Below are positions 42,684 through 52,157 of a stretch of 64,000 bases of DNA, one piece after another (the stretch's first letter is position 1; every line of letters begins with the position of its first letter). The position numbers and the translations under genes are program-made. The notes beneath the pieces are model-generated. The model ran no database searches and was not told where the DNA came from. It saw only the letters and a list, made by a program, of their open reading frames with translations. Source of the stretch: SIG452 sp045638525 (GTDB taxonomy: Bacteria; Bacillota; Clostridia; UMGS1840); the NCBI GenBank assembly GCA_045638525.1, contig JAZUBQ010000008.1, forward strand, positions 1 through 64,000. The letters run 5' to 3'.

Positions 42684-43833
42684 TTTTCTTACAAAATTAT
42701 TTGTAAAAGAACATACCAATCTGACTGATCCCGCTGTTCGTGGACGTTATGCAAAAATGACCGGTGCCGTTGGAATTGTTTGCAATATTTTTCTCTGTGT
42801 GGCAAAAATCCTTTCGGGTCTCTTATTTCAGAGCATTGCGTTGGTGGCAGACGGAGTCAATAATCTTTCGGATATGGGGAACTCCATCATCACGTTGGTT
42901 GGCTTTCGTCTGGCGGCAAAACCTGCGGATAAAGACCATCCCTTTGGTCACGCAAGATATGAATATATCACAGGACTTCTGGTGTCTTTTTTGATTATGA
43001 TGCTGGGGTTATCTCTTTTGAAAACTGCGATTGAAGATATTTTTTCACCAAAAGCCGTGGTGTTTCATCAGGCGGCAATCTGGGTAATGGGAATTTCTGT
43101 TGGGTTAAAACTTTGGTTGTACCGATTTTATCGCAAAATTGGGAAAAAGCTGGATTCGGTTGCAATTTTTGCAACTGCACAGGATAGCTTGAACGATGCC
43201 TTTTCCACCGGCGGTATTTTAATTTCTTTTCTATTGGGAAAATATTTTCAGCTTCCCTTAGACGGATATGTGGGAGCGGTGGTGTCACTTTTGGTGTTAT
43301 ACAGCGGATGGGGACTGATTCATCAGACCCTGGATCCTCTGCTTGGAAAACCGCCGGAAAAAGAACTTGTAAAACGTATTGAAACCGAAATTTTAGAATA
43401 TCACGACAGCATCATCGGAATTCACGATCTGGTGGTACATGAATATGGCGTCGGGCAGAAATTTGCCACCGTTCACGTGGAATTCCCGGCATCGCAAAGT
43501 ATTACTGTCAGTCACGATATTGTGGATCATATTGAGATGTATTTTCAGGAAAAAATGGGGATTCATATGGTAATTCATATGGATCCGGTAGAAACCGACA
43601 ACCCACGGGTAATGCTGTTAAGACAGAAGATTTCCCAAATTGTGGGAGAAATTTCCCACGAACTTTCCATTCACGATTTTCGTGTGGTGTTTTTAGAAAG
43701 TCACAACAACTTGCTGTTTGATGTGGTGAAACCTTTTGAATTTCCCTATTCCAAGAAAGAAATCACCGATATGATTCAACAAAAGGCAGGGAAACAAAAC
43801 CGTTGTATCATTCAGTTTGACCAACCTTATTAG
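42676..43833 (+). CDS. Cation diffusion facilitator family transporter
   Basis: A 385-residue CDF exporter with about six membrane helices in the first 220 residues and a cytoplasmic C-terminal domain. Metal-site motifs are DGVNNLSDMGNS in helix 2 and DHPFGHARYEYI in the following loop, then QDSLNDAFSTGG in helix 5. The C-terminal domain has a long ferredoxin-like tail (about 220-385), longer than in YiiP. CDF members export Zn, Fe or Mn against protons; the metal cannot be assigned. ATG 42676 overlaps the ABC-F stop by 8 nt. Confidence 0.88.
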   Translation: MTDFLTKLFVKEHTNLTDPAVRGRYAKMTGAVGIVCNIFLCVAKILSGLLFQSIALVADGVNNLSDMGNSIITLVGFRLAAKPADKDHPFGHARYEYITGLLVSFLIMMLGLSLLKTAIEDIFSPKAVVFHQAAIWVMGISVGLKLWLYRFYRKIGKKLDSVAIFATAQDSLNDAFSTGGILISFLLGKYFQLPLDGYVGAVVSLLVLYSGWGLIHQTLDPLLGKPPEKELVKRIETEILEYHDSIIGIHDLVVHEYGVGQKFATVHVEFPASQSITVSHDIVDHIEMYFQEKMGIHMVIHMDPVETDNPRVMLLRQKISQIVGEISHELSIHDFRVVFLESHNNLLFDVVKPFEFPYSKKEITDMIQQKAGKQNRCIIQFDQPY

Positions 43834-43863
43834 AACAATGAGCAAAAAAGGAGAAACAAACTT

Positions 43864-44412
43864 ATGCCCTTTGAAAAAATTTTGCAGGATGATTTTATTT
43901 TGCGACTGATTATCCTGTATGTTGCCCGAGAGTATGGGACATCACTGACCAATCCGGAACTGACAAAGTTTATTATGGACGGTCAGGAGGTCGATTATTT
44001 TAATTTGCAGTATAACATTTATGAACTGGTGAAAATGGAGCAGCTTCGCGTGTTTATGGACAGCGGAAAGCACTATTATGAACTCACCGAAGAAGGCAAA
44101 GAAACCGCAGGTTTCTTTTTGTCCAAAATCCCGATGCTCATCCGGAAAAAACTGGATGCGGCAATTTTGGAAAAGAAAAAAAGCGAAGAACCAAAAACCG
44201 CAGTCATTGCGGACTTTATGCCGGAAGGCGGCGAGTTTTTGGCAGGAATTAAAGTGTTGGAAAACAATCAGGAACAGTTTTCTTTGAATGTGTTGGTGCC
44301 GACCCGTGAACATGCCGTTCGTGTGTGCCGGTATTTTCAGGAACATATCGAAGAAATTTACAAACAAACAAACGAAGAAATTATGAAATTGTTTAGTGAA
44401 CCGAAGGAATAG
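43864..44412 (+). CDS. DUF4364 family protein
   Basis: A 182-residue protein that fits DUF4364, a Clostridia family with an N-terminal winged helix: LIILYVAREYGTSLTNPELTKFIM and YNIYELVKMEQL, then YYELTEEGKETAGFF. This suggests DNA binding. The C-terminal half (about 105-175) is a mixed domain of unknown role. It lies 3 nt before the radical SAM gene. The regulatory target is unknown. Confidence 0.82.
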   Translation: MPFEKILQDDFILRLIILYVAREYGTSLTNPELTKFIMDGQEVDYFNLQYNIYELVKMEQLRVFMDSGKHYYELTEEGKETAGFFLSKIPMLIRKKLDAAILEKKKSEEPKTAVIADFMPEGGEFLAGIKVLENNQEQFSLNVLVPTREHAVRVCRYFQEHIEEIYKQTNEEIMKLFSEPKE

Positions 44413-44415
44413 AGT

Positions 44416-46335
44416 ATGAATCAGTTTTTACCCATTACAATGGAAGAAGTAAAGGAACGATATGGTGGCGAAGTGGATTTCGTCCTGGTAACAGGGGATG
44501 CTTATGTGGATCATCCTTCCTTTGGTACTGCTATTATTTCCCGTGTGTTGGAAGATGCAGGGTATCGGGTGGCAATTTTGGCACAGCCTGACTATAAAAC
44601 AAAAGATGATTTTATGCGGTTTGGAAAGCCGAAGCTTGGCTTTCTGGTAAACAGCGGAAACTTAGATTCTATGGTGAATCACTATACCGTGAACAAAAAA
44701 TTGCGAAGTAGCGATGCCTTTTCTCCCGGTGGAAAAATGGGGAAACGCCCTGACCGTGCGGTGATTGTGTATACCAACCGTATTCGTGAAGCTTACGGAC
44801 AAATTCCCGTGGTGATTGGCGGATTGGAAGCGTCACTCAGACGTTTGGCTCACTACGATTACTGGAGCGACAAAGTGCGTCGTAGTATTTTGGTGGATGC
44901 TAAGGCAGATTTTTTGATTTTCGGGATGGGAGAAATCACCATACGTAAGGTAGCCGACTGTTTGAGAGACGGAAAACGGGAAGATATCAAAAAACTTCCC
45001 GGCATCGTTTACCAGACAAAAACCATTGATGATATAAAAGATGCTTTGATATTGCCCACTTTTGAACAAGTTCGTGAGGATAAAAAGCAGTACGCTAAAT
45101 TTACAAAAGAAAGTTTCGGAGAACAGAACCCCTATATCGGAAAAACGCTGATTCAGCATCATATTGACCGTTATGTGGTGCAAAATCCGCCCTGTAAACC
45201 CTTGTCGGCAGAGGAATTAGACCAAGTGTATGCACTTCCCTTTATGAGAACTTATCACCCTGTATATGAAAAAGAGGGTGGTGTGCCTGCCATCAGCGAG
45301 GTAAAGTTCTCTATCATTTCCCAACGTGGCTGTTTTGGTGGTTGTAACTTTTGTTCTTTGGCTTTTCACCAAGGCAGAATTGTTACGGCAAGAAGTCATA
45401 AATCCATCATTGCAGAAGCAAAAAAGATTATTGCCGAACCTGATTTTAAAGGATATATTCACGATGTTGGCGGACCAACTGCAAACTTTCGATTTCCCGC
45501 CTGTGAGAATCAGCTGAAGGTAGGAGCCTGCAAGCAAAAGCAATGTTTGTTTCCTACACCCTGTAAAAACTTAAAGGCAGACCATCGGGATTATCTGGAA
45601 CTTTTAAGAACTCTCAGAAGTTTGCCCAAAGTGAAAAAAGTGTTTGTTCGTTCCGGCATCCGATTTGACTATCTGATGGCTGATAAAAATGATACCTTTT
45701 TCAAAGAACTGGTAGAACATCATGTGTCGGGGCAGTTAAAAGTAGCTCCCGAACATTCTTCCAACGGAGTTTTGCGCTATATGGGTAAACCCAATATCGA
45801 AGTTTTTGAAGGCTTTATGAAAAAGTTCTATCAGCTCACAAAAAAAGTTGGGAAAGAGCAATATCTGGTGCCTTATCTGATGTCTTCGCATCCGGGAAGT
45901 CGGGTTCAGGATGCAGTCGAATTGGCTCTCTTTTTAAAGAAACATAAAATGGTGCCCGAGCAGGTGCAGGATTTTTATCCCACGCCGGGAACCTTATCCA
46001 CAGCCATGTATTACACCGAGCTTGACCCCAGAACGGGAAAAAGTGTATATGTGGCAAAATCCTATCAGGAAAAAACCATGCAACGTGCCATGCTTCAAAC
46101 CTATAAGCCGGAAAATCGTGACATTGTGAAAAAGGCATTGAAAGAAGCAGGGATGGAGCATTTGACAGCACAATTATTACCATTTCATAAACATGCTAAG
46201 AAGGAGAATAAAAACAATGATTTTAGACGGAAAACTGGTAGCACAACGCATCAAGGACGAAATGGCACAAAAGGTGACAGAGTTAAAAACAAAGGGAATC
46301 AGCGTGGGTCTAACCGTAATCATCGTGGGCGATGA
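44416..46335 (+). CDS. YgiQ family radical SAM protein
   Basis: A 639-residue YgiQ-type protein. An N-terminal cobalamin-binding-like domain (about 1-280; DFVLVTGDAYVDHPSFG) is followed by the radical SAM core with SQRGCFGGCNFCSL (C-x3-C-x2-C, about 302-310). VAPEHSSNGVLRYMGKP and QDFYPTPGTLSTAMYYTEL are further family motifs. The function in the cell is unknown. The last 40 residues are a Lys/Arg/Asn/Gly-rich tail encoded within the start of folD, giving a 119-bp overlap, far longer than the usual coupling overlaps. Confidence 0.9.
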   Translation: MNQFLPITMEEVKERYGGEVDFVLVTGDAYVDHPSFGTAIISRVLEDAGYRVAILAQPDYKTKDDFMRFGKPKLGFLVNSGNLDSMVNHYTVNKKLRSSDAFSPGGKMGKRPDRAVIVYTNRIREAYGQIPVVIGGLEASLRRLAHYDYWSDKVRRSILVDAKADFLIFGMGEITIRKVADCLRDGKREDIKKLPGIVYQTKTIDDIKDALILPTFEQVREDKKQYAKFTKESFGEQNPYIGKTLIQHHIDRYVVQNPPCKPLSAEELDQVYALPFMRTYHPVYEKEGGVPAISEVKFSIISQRGCFGGCNFCSLAFHQGRIVTARSHKSIIAEAKKIIAEPDFKGYIHDVGGPTANFRFPACENQLKVGACKQKQCLFPTPCKNLKADHRDYLELLRTLRSLPKVKKVFVRSGIRFDYLMADKNDTFFKELVEHHVSGQLKVAPEHSSNGVLRYMGKPNIEVFEGFMKKFYQLTKKVGKEQYLVPYLMSSHPGSRVQDAVELALFLKKHKMVPEQVQDFYPTPGTLSTAMYYTELDPRTGKSVYVAKSYQEKTMQRAMLQTYKPENRDIVKKALKEAGMEHLTAQLLPFHKHAKKENKNNDFRRKTGSTTHQGRNGTKGDRVKNKGNQRGSNRNHRGR

Positions 46336-47068
46336 TCCGGCATCCCGTGTGTATGTAAATTCCAAAAAGAAAGCCTGTGAAGCATTGGGCATTACCTCTC
46401 AGGAATTTGCACTTCCCGGGGATACCACCGAAGAAGAATTACTCAAACTGGTTCAAAAATTAAATCAGGATGATTCCGTAAACGGCATTTTGGTACAGTT
46501 GCCCTTACCCAAACACATCAATGAAGAAACCATTATCAATGCCATCGACCCAAAAAAAGATGTGGATGCATTCCATCCGCAAAATGTGGGTAAAATTATG
46601 ATTGGTAACTATGACTTTCTGCCTTGTACTCCTGCCGGAGTTATGGAACTCATCAAAGAAAGCGGTATTGATGTAACAGGGAAAGAATGTGTGGTTTTGG
46701 GAAGAAGTAATATTGTGGGGAAACCGCAAGCAATGTTACTCCTTCATCAGAACGGTACCGTTACCGTTTGTCATTCCCGCACACAAAATTTAAAAGAAGT
46801 TACCAAACGTGCTGATATTTTGGTTGCAGCCATCGGAAAACCCAATTTTGTGACTGCAGATATGGTAAAAGAAGGCGCAGTAGTTATTGATGTTGGTATC
46901 AATCGTATGCCCGACAAAACCCTGTGCGGTGACGTGGATTTTGAAGCAGTTTCCAAAGTGGCATCTGCCATCACTCCCGTACCCGGTGGTGTTGGTCCTA
47001 TGACCATTGCAATGCTGATGAAAAACACCGTAACTGCGGCAATTTGCCAAAACGGTTTAAAGGACTAA
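46217..47068 (+). CDS. folD: Bifunctional methylene-THF dehydrogenase / methenyl-THF cyclohydrolase
   Basis: A 283-residue FolD of normal length. The active-site Tyr-x3-Lys is seen in SRVYVNSKKKACE (about 47-59), QLPLPKHI and DVDAFHP follow, and CTPAGVMELI (about 140) and VLGRSNIVGKPQAMLL mark the NADP domain. The C-terminal PGGVGPMTIAML is canonical. It interconverts methylene-, methenyl- and formyl-THF. I chose ATG 46217 after AAGGAG, because MILDGKLVAQRI is the typical FolD start; this leaves 119 bp of overlap with the ygiQ-like gene. Confidence 0.96.
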   Translation: MILDGKLVAQRIKDEMAQKVTELKTKGISVGLTVIIVGDDPASRVYVNSKKKACEALGITSQEFALPGDTTEEELLKLVQKLNQDDSVNGILVQLPLPKHINEETIINAIDPKKDVDAFHPQNVGKIMIGNYDFLPCTPAGVMELIKESGIDVTGKECVVLGRSNIVGKPQAMLLLHQNGTVTVCHSRTQNLKEVTKRADILVAAIGKPNFVTADMVKEGAVVIDVGINRMPDKTLCGDVDFEAVSKVASAITPVPGGVGPMTIAMLMKNTVTAAICQNGLKD

Positions 47069-47085
47069 GAAAAAGAGATTAAAAA

Positions 47086-47331
47086 ATGAGAATTGATAAA
47101 TATTTAAAAGTATCCCGAATTATTAAACGACGCACCGTTGCTCAGGAAGCCTGCGAAGGCGGAAAAGTTACCATCAACGGTAAAGTGGCAAAACCATCCT
47201 CCGAGGTCAAAGTGGGAGACATTCTTGCTTTACAGTTTGGTGCAAAAACCGTCACCGTAGAGGTGCTGGAGGTCAAAGAAGTCGTAAAAAAAGACGATGC
47301 CCAGTTGATGTATCGTCAGATTGAAGGATAA
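47086..47331 (+). CDS. rqcP: S4-domain ribosome quality control protein RqcP
   Basis: An 81-residue S4-domain protein, very close in pattern and length to Bacillus RqcP (YabO): MRIDKYLKVSRIIKRRTVAQEACEGGKVTINGKVAKPSSEVKVGD. RqcP binds stalled 50S subunits and helps RqcH add alanine tails. It lies 17 nt after folD and is followed by a terminator. It could also be an HslR-like heat-shock protein, but the length favours RqcP. Confidence 0.87.
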   Translation: MRIDKYLKVSRIIKRRTVAQEACEGGKVTINGKVAKPSSEVKVGDILALQFGAKTVTVEVLEVKEVVKKDDAQLMYRQIEG

Positions 47332-47343
47332 ATTTTATAAAAT

Positions 47344-47397
47344 AAAAAGAACAGATTTTCACTTCAAATGAAAGTGGTTAAAATCTGTTCTTTTTTG
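47344..47397. terminator. Bidirectional intrinsic terminator
   Basis: AGAACAGATTTT and AAAATCTGTTCT form a 12-bp stem with a long loop, flanked by A and T runs, between the converging rqcP and sulfatase genes. Confidence 0.88.
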
Positions 47398-47400
47398 TTG

Positions 47401-49278
47401 TTACGGTGTTAATATGGGTGAATTCAAACAATATTGCTTTCCGTGAAGAATATCGTATATGAGCATATCATAAGCTTGACGCAGGGAATCATCCGCAGGA
47501 TCAAAGTTTGCGATTTTTTCCAGATTTTCATTATACAGAGCAGTTTTTGCTACTGCAGGATATTTGCTGCTGAATTCATTGAGAACGCTGAAATACCAGG
47601 GAGCTTCGTTTCCACTTGCCATAAACAGCTTTAATCCCAAAGTGTTTCCGCTGACAATGGATGGTAATTCCAACTCCGGAATATCGTAATTGGTCCAAAC
47701 AATATAGGGAGTTTCATACAGTTGCGGATGGTTGGCTGAAATAAACATTTCTGCCTGCGGTACATATTCTAAATTCATATAGGTGCTGCCATTGGTTCCA
47801 AGCAGTGGCAGATGGTCACCATACATCACCAAAATAACCGGCTCATCCACATTTTTAAAATATTCTACTAAAGTCATATAGGCCTTGTCGGCATTGTAGA
47901 CCCCCTGAGAATATCTTTTTAAATCCATATAATCTTCTTCCGAGAGGGCAGGTGCATCCATTTCAAAACGAAAGGAATCATAACGTTCTGTCATATAAGC
48001 ACCGTGATTTTCCATCGTTACCACAAACTCAAAGATTTTATCGCCGGTTTTGTTTTCAAACTCGTGGATGATTTGTTCTGCACACGAACTATCATCTACA
48101 TACAAGCCGGAAATCTCGGCGGATTCAAATTCTGTATAATCCTTAAAGGTGTCAAATCCAAGCAGAGGATACGCGGTATAACGGTTATAAAAATTCTTTT
48201 TGTACGGATGCAAAGCAACGGTCTGATATCCTGCATTTTTGTACGCAGAAACAATAGACGGTGTTTCATCTGTAATATATTGTGTGTACGGATAGGCAGA
48301 AGATGGCAGGAAATAGGTGGAGATTCCTGTGATTACCTCGAATTCCGGCATACAGGTTCCACCGGCGAAAACGGGGGAGATAAAGGTTCCTCTTGTCACG
48401 TTTTTATCCAAAGAGTTGATTCCCGAAAGCAAATCTTCACTATAGGTCACACCGCTCATCTGAGAAGGATCCCACCAGGCTTCGTTTTGAATCACGATGA
48501 CATTCGCCTGAGGATTCTCTGTCGGAGTTTGAGTCAGCTGATATTTAGACTGCAATGCGTTGACTGCCAGTTCGCTGTAATTTTCGGTTTCTTTCACAAT
48601 CAGATCGCCGATTCTTGGGAAGAAAGTCAGAACCATCCCATTGGCATTGTAGTCTGCAGTCGGATTGAATGCTGAAATCTGCACGCCGATTTTGGGGAGG
48701 ACGCGATAGCGGAACTGAGGACTGATGCAGATGGCAAAAGCGAGAACACAAAATGCACCGATGGAAATCCAACTCAGAAGGATTCGTTTGAAAAGACTTG
48801 GATTTTTGGGACATGCGCGACAAATTTTAAAGTGCAGTACCAACGAAACAATGTTAACAATCAATGCAACGGGAGCTGTCCAGAAGAAGGGGATACTGGC
48901 AAAAGAAGCGATATCTTTTACGTTTTTCAGCAGTAACAAATCAGATGGAAGCAAGGGGTTTCCGTTGATTCTGCCCAAAGTTTCACTTGCAAAGCCAAGC
49001 GTAAACATTAAGCAGGTGTTTAACAGATTCGAAGTGAATGAGCTTTGGGTCAGGGTGTAAAAAACACCTTGCCAGGACAGAAGAAACACATAGCTTAAAA
49101 GAAACTTCATCGGATAATCCCGAATTGTTCTTAAAACCGTGGTAGCAGATCCCGGGAAGAACGCATGCATAAATTCCAAAGAGCAAAGCAAGATAAGGGG
49201 TGCCAGAAAAAAATAAACAACCCGTAAGGCGTTTTTGTTTTTGATATTGATGTTACGCAGTATTTTCGTAATCGTCAC
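47401..49278 (-). CDS. LTA-synthase-like membrane sulfatase-family protein
   Basis: A 625-residue protein with about five N-terminal membrane helices (first 215 residues) and an extracellular alkaline-phosphatase-fold domain: VIVIQNEAWWDPSQMSGV (metal ligand and start of the domain), GTFISPVFAGGTCMPEFEVITG (with the catalytic Thr), VTMENHGAYM and MYGDHLPLLG. It resembles LtaS/phosphoglycerol transferase proteins that move glycerol phosphate from phosphatidylglycerol to lipoteichoic acid or glycans. The start is uncertain: GTG 49278 gives the full first helix but overlaps the AGGTG ribosome-like site. A SigA promoter lies upstream. Confidence 0.85.
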   Translation of the reverse strand: MTITKILRNINIKNKNALRVVYFFLAPLILLCSLEFMHAFFPGSATTVLRTIRDYPMKFLLSYVFLLSWQGVFYTLTQSSFTSNLLNTCLMFTLGFASETLGRINGNPLLPSDLLLLKNVKDIASFASIPFFWTAPVALIVNIVSLVLHFKICRACPKNPSLFKRILLSWISIGAFCVLAFAICISPQFRYRVLPKIGVQISAFNPTADYNANGMVLTFFPRIGDLIVKETENYSELAVNALQSKYQLTQTPTENPQANVIVIQNEAWWDPSQMSGVTYSEDLLSGINSLDKNVTRGTFISPVFAGGTCMPEFEVITGISTYFLPSSAYPYTQYITDETPSIVSAYKNAGYQTVALHPYKKNFYNRYTAYPLLGFDTFKDYTEFESAEISGLYVDDSSCAEQIIHEFENKTGDKIFEFVVTMENHGAYMTERYDSFRFEMDAPALSEEDYMDLKRYSQGVYNADKAYMTLVEYFKNVDEPVILVMYGDHLPLLGTNGSTYMNLEYVPQAEMFISANHPQLYETPYIVWTNYDIPELELPSIVSGNTLGLKLFMASGNEAPWYFSVLNEFSSKYPAVAKTALYNENLEKIANFDPADDSLRQAYDMLIYDILHGKQYCLNSPILTP

Positions 49279-49310
49279 CTCATTTTTTAAAAAAATTTTA
49301 GAATAGTGTC

Positions 49311-49339
49311 ATTATAACACTTTTTTTGTAATAATGCAA
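49311..49339 (-). promoter_or_regulatory. SigA promoter of the LTA-synthase-like gene
   Basis: Minus strand TTGCAT (49339-49334), 17 bp, TATAAT (49316-49311), ahead of the GTG start at 49278. Confidence 0.75.
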
Positions 49340-49413
49340 GAGTAAAATGTTTTCTTTTTGTGATTTATGATAGAAATAAAGTGAAATTTTTATAAAAATG
49401 TTTTCTTTTTTTA

Positions 49414-49442
49414 TTTACATAGCAAAAAGTTTGTGCTATACT
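49414..49442 (+). promoter_or_regulatory. SigA promoter of the Gfo/Idh oxidoreductase gene
   Basis: TTTACA (49414-49419), 17 bp, TATACT (49437-49442). It is divergent from the promoter at 49339-49311, with 74 bp between them. Confidence 0.75.
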
Positions 49443-49481
49443 GACTATAGTATGAATTTATGACAACAAAGGAGATTGGTT

Positions 49482-50762
49482 ATGGAAAAATTAAAAGTAA
49501 TTTTAATCGGTGCCGGCGATCGTGGCAGAATTTATGTCAGCAGAATGCCGCAGGATAAATTTCAGGTAGTTGGCGTTGCTGATCCGGTTCCCGGATTAAG
49601 ACAGTTTATCAAAGAAACCTATGGATTAACGGATGAGCAGTGTTTTGAATCCTATGAAGATATTTTAGCAGTTCCCAAATTTGCAGATATCGCAATCATT
49701 GCAACCATGGACCAGCTTCATTACGCTCCTTGTATGAAGGCGATTGAACTGGGATATGATATTTTGTTGGAAAAACCTGTTTCCGCAGACTATCAGGAAT
49801 GTGTGGATATGGCAAATGCGGCAAAAGAAAAAGGAACCAAAGTTCTGGTTTGTCACGTTTTGCGTTATGCCCCCTTCTTTATGAAAATAAAAGAAATGAT
49901 TAACGAAGGAAAAATCGGTCAGGTTGTTTCTGTGCATCACACCGAATGTGTTGGTCATGTGCATCAGAGTCATAGCTTTGTCAGAGGTAATTGGGGCAAC
50001 TCCGAAAGAAGTTCCTGCATGATTTTGCAGAAATGCTGTCACGATATGGACATCATCCAGTGGTTGGTAGGATCTCCCTGTAAAAACGTACATTCCTTTG
50101 GTTCGTTAGGATATTTCACCAAAGAAAATGCACCGGAAGGTTCTCCTGAACGTTGTGATAAAACCTGTCCTGTATATGATACCTGTTACTACAATGCAGT
50201 AAAACTGTACTTGGAAGATGAAAAGAACACATGGTTCCGTAATGCTGCTACCAAGATTGAAACTCCCACCAATGAACAAGTGGCAGAAGCGTTAAAAACC
50301 ACTCAGTACGGCAAATGTGTGTATAAATGTGATAACGATGTTGTGGACCGTCAGGTTGTAAACTTGGAATTTGAAAACGGTGCGGTTGCATCCTTTAATA
50401 TGGCTGCTTTCAATGAAGGCGGACGTTACATCCGTGTTATGGGTACCGATGGGGAATTAAGCGGTTCCATCGGTGATATGCAACTGGAATTCTTCGATTT
50501 CAGAACCCGTCAGAAAACCCAGATTGATTTGGTAAATGCTACCGCTTCCAACTCCATCGTTGGTGGACACGGTGGCGGTGACCAGGGACTGGTGAACTCT
50601 TTATACGATTACATCACCGGTGGTTGCGACGAAAAAGAACTGAGTGCTATTGCAATTTCTGTTGAAAACCACTTGATTTCCTTTGCAGCTGAAAAATCCA
50701 GACTGGAAAATAAAATCATCAGCTTAAAAGAGTTTAAAAAAGAATTAGGCTTAAAAGAATAA
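49482..50762 (+). CDS. Gfo/Idh/MocA family NAD(P)-dependent oxidoreductase
   Basis: A 426-residue sugar-type oxidoreductase. The N-terminal Rossmann fold has VILIGAGDRGRIYVSRM, and EKPVSAD (about 98-104) holds the catalytic Lys. The C-terminal domain has QKCCHDMDIIQWLVG. An unusual Cys cluster (ERCDKTCPVYDTC at about 223-235, with KCVYKC near 282-287) may bind a metal or form a structural site. The substrate, probably a sugar or inositol, is unknown. I chose ATG 49482 behind AAAGGAG. It is transcribed alone from its own promoter. Confidence 0.88.
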   Translation: MEKLKVILIGAGDRGRIYVSRMPQDKFQVVGVADPVPGLRQFIKETYGLTDEQCFESYEDILAVPKFADIAIIATMDQLHYAPCMKAIELGYDILLEKPVSADYQECVDMANAAKEKGTKVLVCHVLRYAPFFMKIKEMINEGKIGQVVSVHHTECVGHVHQSHSFVRGNWGNSERSSCMILQKCCHDMDIIQWLVGSPCKNVHSFGSLGYFTKENAPEGSPERCDKTCPVYDTCYYNAVKLYLEDEKNTWFRNAATKIETPTNEQVAEALKTTQYGKCVYKCDNDVVDRQVVNLEFENGAVASFNMAAFNEGGRYIRVMGTDGELSGSIGDMQLEFFDFRTRQKTQIDLVNATASNSIVGGHGGGDQGLVNSLYDYITGGCDEKELSAIAISVENHLISFAAEKSRLENKIISLKEFKKELGLKE

Positions 50763-50768
50763 GAAATA

Positions 50769-50803
50769 AAAATACAGCATCCGTTTGGATGCTGTATTTT
50801 TAT
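50769..50803. terminator. Bidirectional intrinsic terminator
   Basis: AAAATACAGCATCC and GGATGCTGTATTTT form a 14-bp stem with loop GTTT, between converging genes. Confidence 0.9.
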
Positions 50804-50822
50804 GTGAAAAACAATAATTTTT

Positions 50823-51311
50823 TTAGAACAAACCGGGAACCGAAATATTGCAATAGCGAAGAACGCCATCCTCGATTTCAATCACACCATAGGAGGGGGC
50901 GCCGGTTCTTGGTTTGGAGATACTGCCCGGATTTGCCAGGATTTTGTTATCAAATTTTTCTTCAAAAGCAAGATGGGTGTGTCCATAAAGAATCAGGTCT
51001 GCTTCTTCTGCTGAAGGTACTGATTTGAGTGGTTCGGGGTCTAACTCTCGCAAATAGTAGTGACCGTGAGTGATGAAAATTTTCTTTTCATCTATGGTAA
51101 GCATTTTTTCGTTGGGATAAAGACCCGTGTGGTCATTGTTTCCTTGAACTCCGTAAATGGGAATATCGAAAAAAGTGTCTTCTAATTCTGTAATATCCCG
51201 ATTCAAATCTCCCAGATGGATGATTCCGTCAAGCGTCGGGAAATTTTTTATGATTTTCATCATCTGACTGGTTTGTCCGTGACTGTCGGAGAATACTAAA
51301 ATTCGTGTCAT
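50823..51311 (-). CDS. YfcE-family metallophosphoesterase
   Basis: A 162-residue phosphodiesterase of the MJ0936/YfcE family with the full metal-binding set: FSDSHG (D-x-H), LGDLNRD (GD), GNNDH, THGHYY and GHTH near residue 101-104. Such enzymes hydrolyse small phosphodiesters in vitro; the natural substrate is unknown. It is the last gene of a three-gene minus-strand set (SpoIIM-like, Nif3-like, yfcE), 19 nt after the Nif3-like gene. Confidence 0.92.
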   Translation of the reverse strand: MTRILVFSDSHGQTSQMMKIIKNFPTLDGIIHLGDLNRDITELEDTFFDIPIYGVQGNNDHTGLYPNEKMLTIDEKKIFITHGHYYLRELDPEPLKSVPSAEEADLILYGHTHLAFEEKFDNKILANPGSISKPRTGAPSYGVIEIEDGVLRYCNISVPGLF

Positions 51312-51330
51312 AGAGAATTCCTTTCTTTTG

Positions 51331-52083
51331 TTATACAGTTTGGTAAAAACCGTGGTATGTTTTGCCGCTTACCACTTCTAAAGACAAGTCTGTAAGCAAT
51401 TTGCGAAGGGTGTTCAGGGCCGGTGCTTCTGTTTCAAAATGACCGGCAGTTACCATGCAAAGATTCAAACTTTCTGCCAGTTGATATTCGTGGTACTTTG
51501 CTTCTCCGGTCAGATATACGTCACAGTCCGCCATTTCTGCCACCATACTACCACCACTTCCTCCAACAACAGCAACCGAGCGAATCAAACGATCTAAGTC
51601 GCCATTATAATTCACTTGAGAAATGGCAAGACCATCTTTCACACGGGCGATAAACTCCCTAAGAGTGATGGGTTCCTGATAAAAACCTTTGCGATAGATA
51701 CACGGCTCGTCCGTCTGATAATCTGAAAGTTCCAGAAGTTCACAAAGACAGTCATTGACACCGTGGTGACAACTGTCAAAATTGGTGTGCATGGAATACA
51801 CTGCAATTTTATGCTCCAACAGTGTACCGATTTGTTTGCATTTTGGGTCTTCCAGATTGATGGATTTTAAGCCATTCATCAAAAAAGGGTGATGACTGAC
51901 AATCAAATCACATCCGTTTTTGACAGCAAAATCAATCACAGAATCGGTGACATCCAACGCAACATAGCATTTTTGAATGTCCCACAGTGGGTGCCCCAAC
52001 ATCAGCCCCACATTATCCCAACTTTCGGCAAACTGAGGGGGAAAAGCGGTTTCCAGTTTTTGTATAATATCTTTTAATAGCAT
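51331..52083 (-). CDS. Nif3-like dinuclear metal centre hexameric protein
   Basis: A 250-residue Nif3/YqfO-type protein. It has the metal-ligand motifs VSHHPFLM (His pair near residue 62-63), HTNFD and, near the C-terminus, TAGHFETE (His and Glu). The short form lacks the inserted CutA-like domain of YqfO. Some members act as GTP cyclohydrolase-like enzymes, but the role is not settled. I chose ATG 52083; a GTG 12 nt upstream overlaps the ribosome site. Confidence 0.9.
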   Translation of the reverse strand: MLLKDIIQKLETAFPPQFAESWDNVGLMLGHPLWDIQKCYVALDVTDSVIDFAVKNGCDLIVSHHPFLMNGLKSINLEDPKCKQIGTLLEHKIAVYSMHTNFDSCHHGVNDCLCELLELSDYQTDEPCIYRKGFYQEPITLREFIARVKDGLAISQVNYNGDLDRLIRSVAVVGGSGGSMVAEMADCDVYLTGEAKYHEYQLAESLNLCMVTAGHFETEAPALNTLRKLLTDLSLEVVSGKTYHGFYQTV

Positions 52084-52157
52084 TATTTCACGCACCCTTT
52101 TTTATGGAATTTGTGCTTTTATTATATACGCTCCAAAGGGTTTTGTCAATTCTTTGG

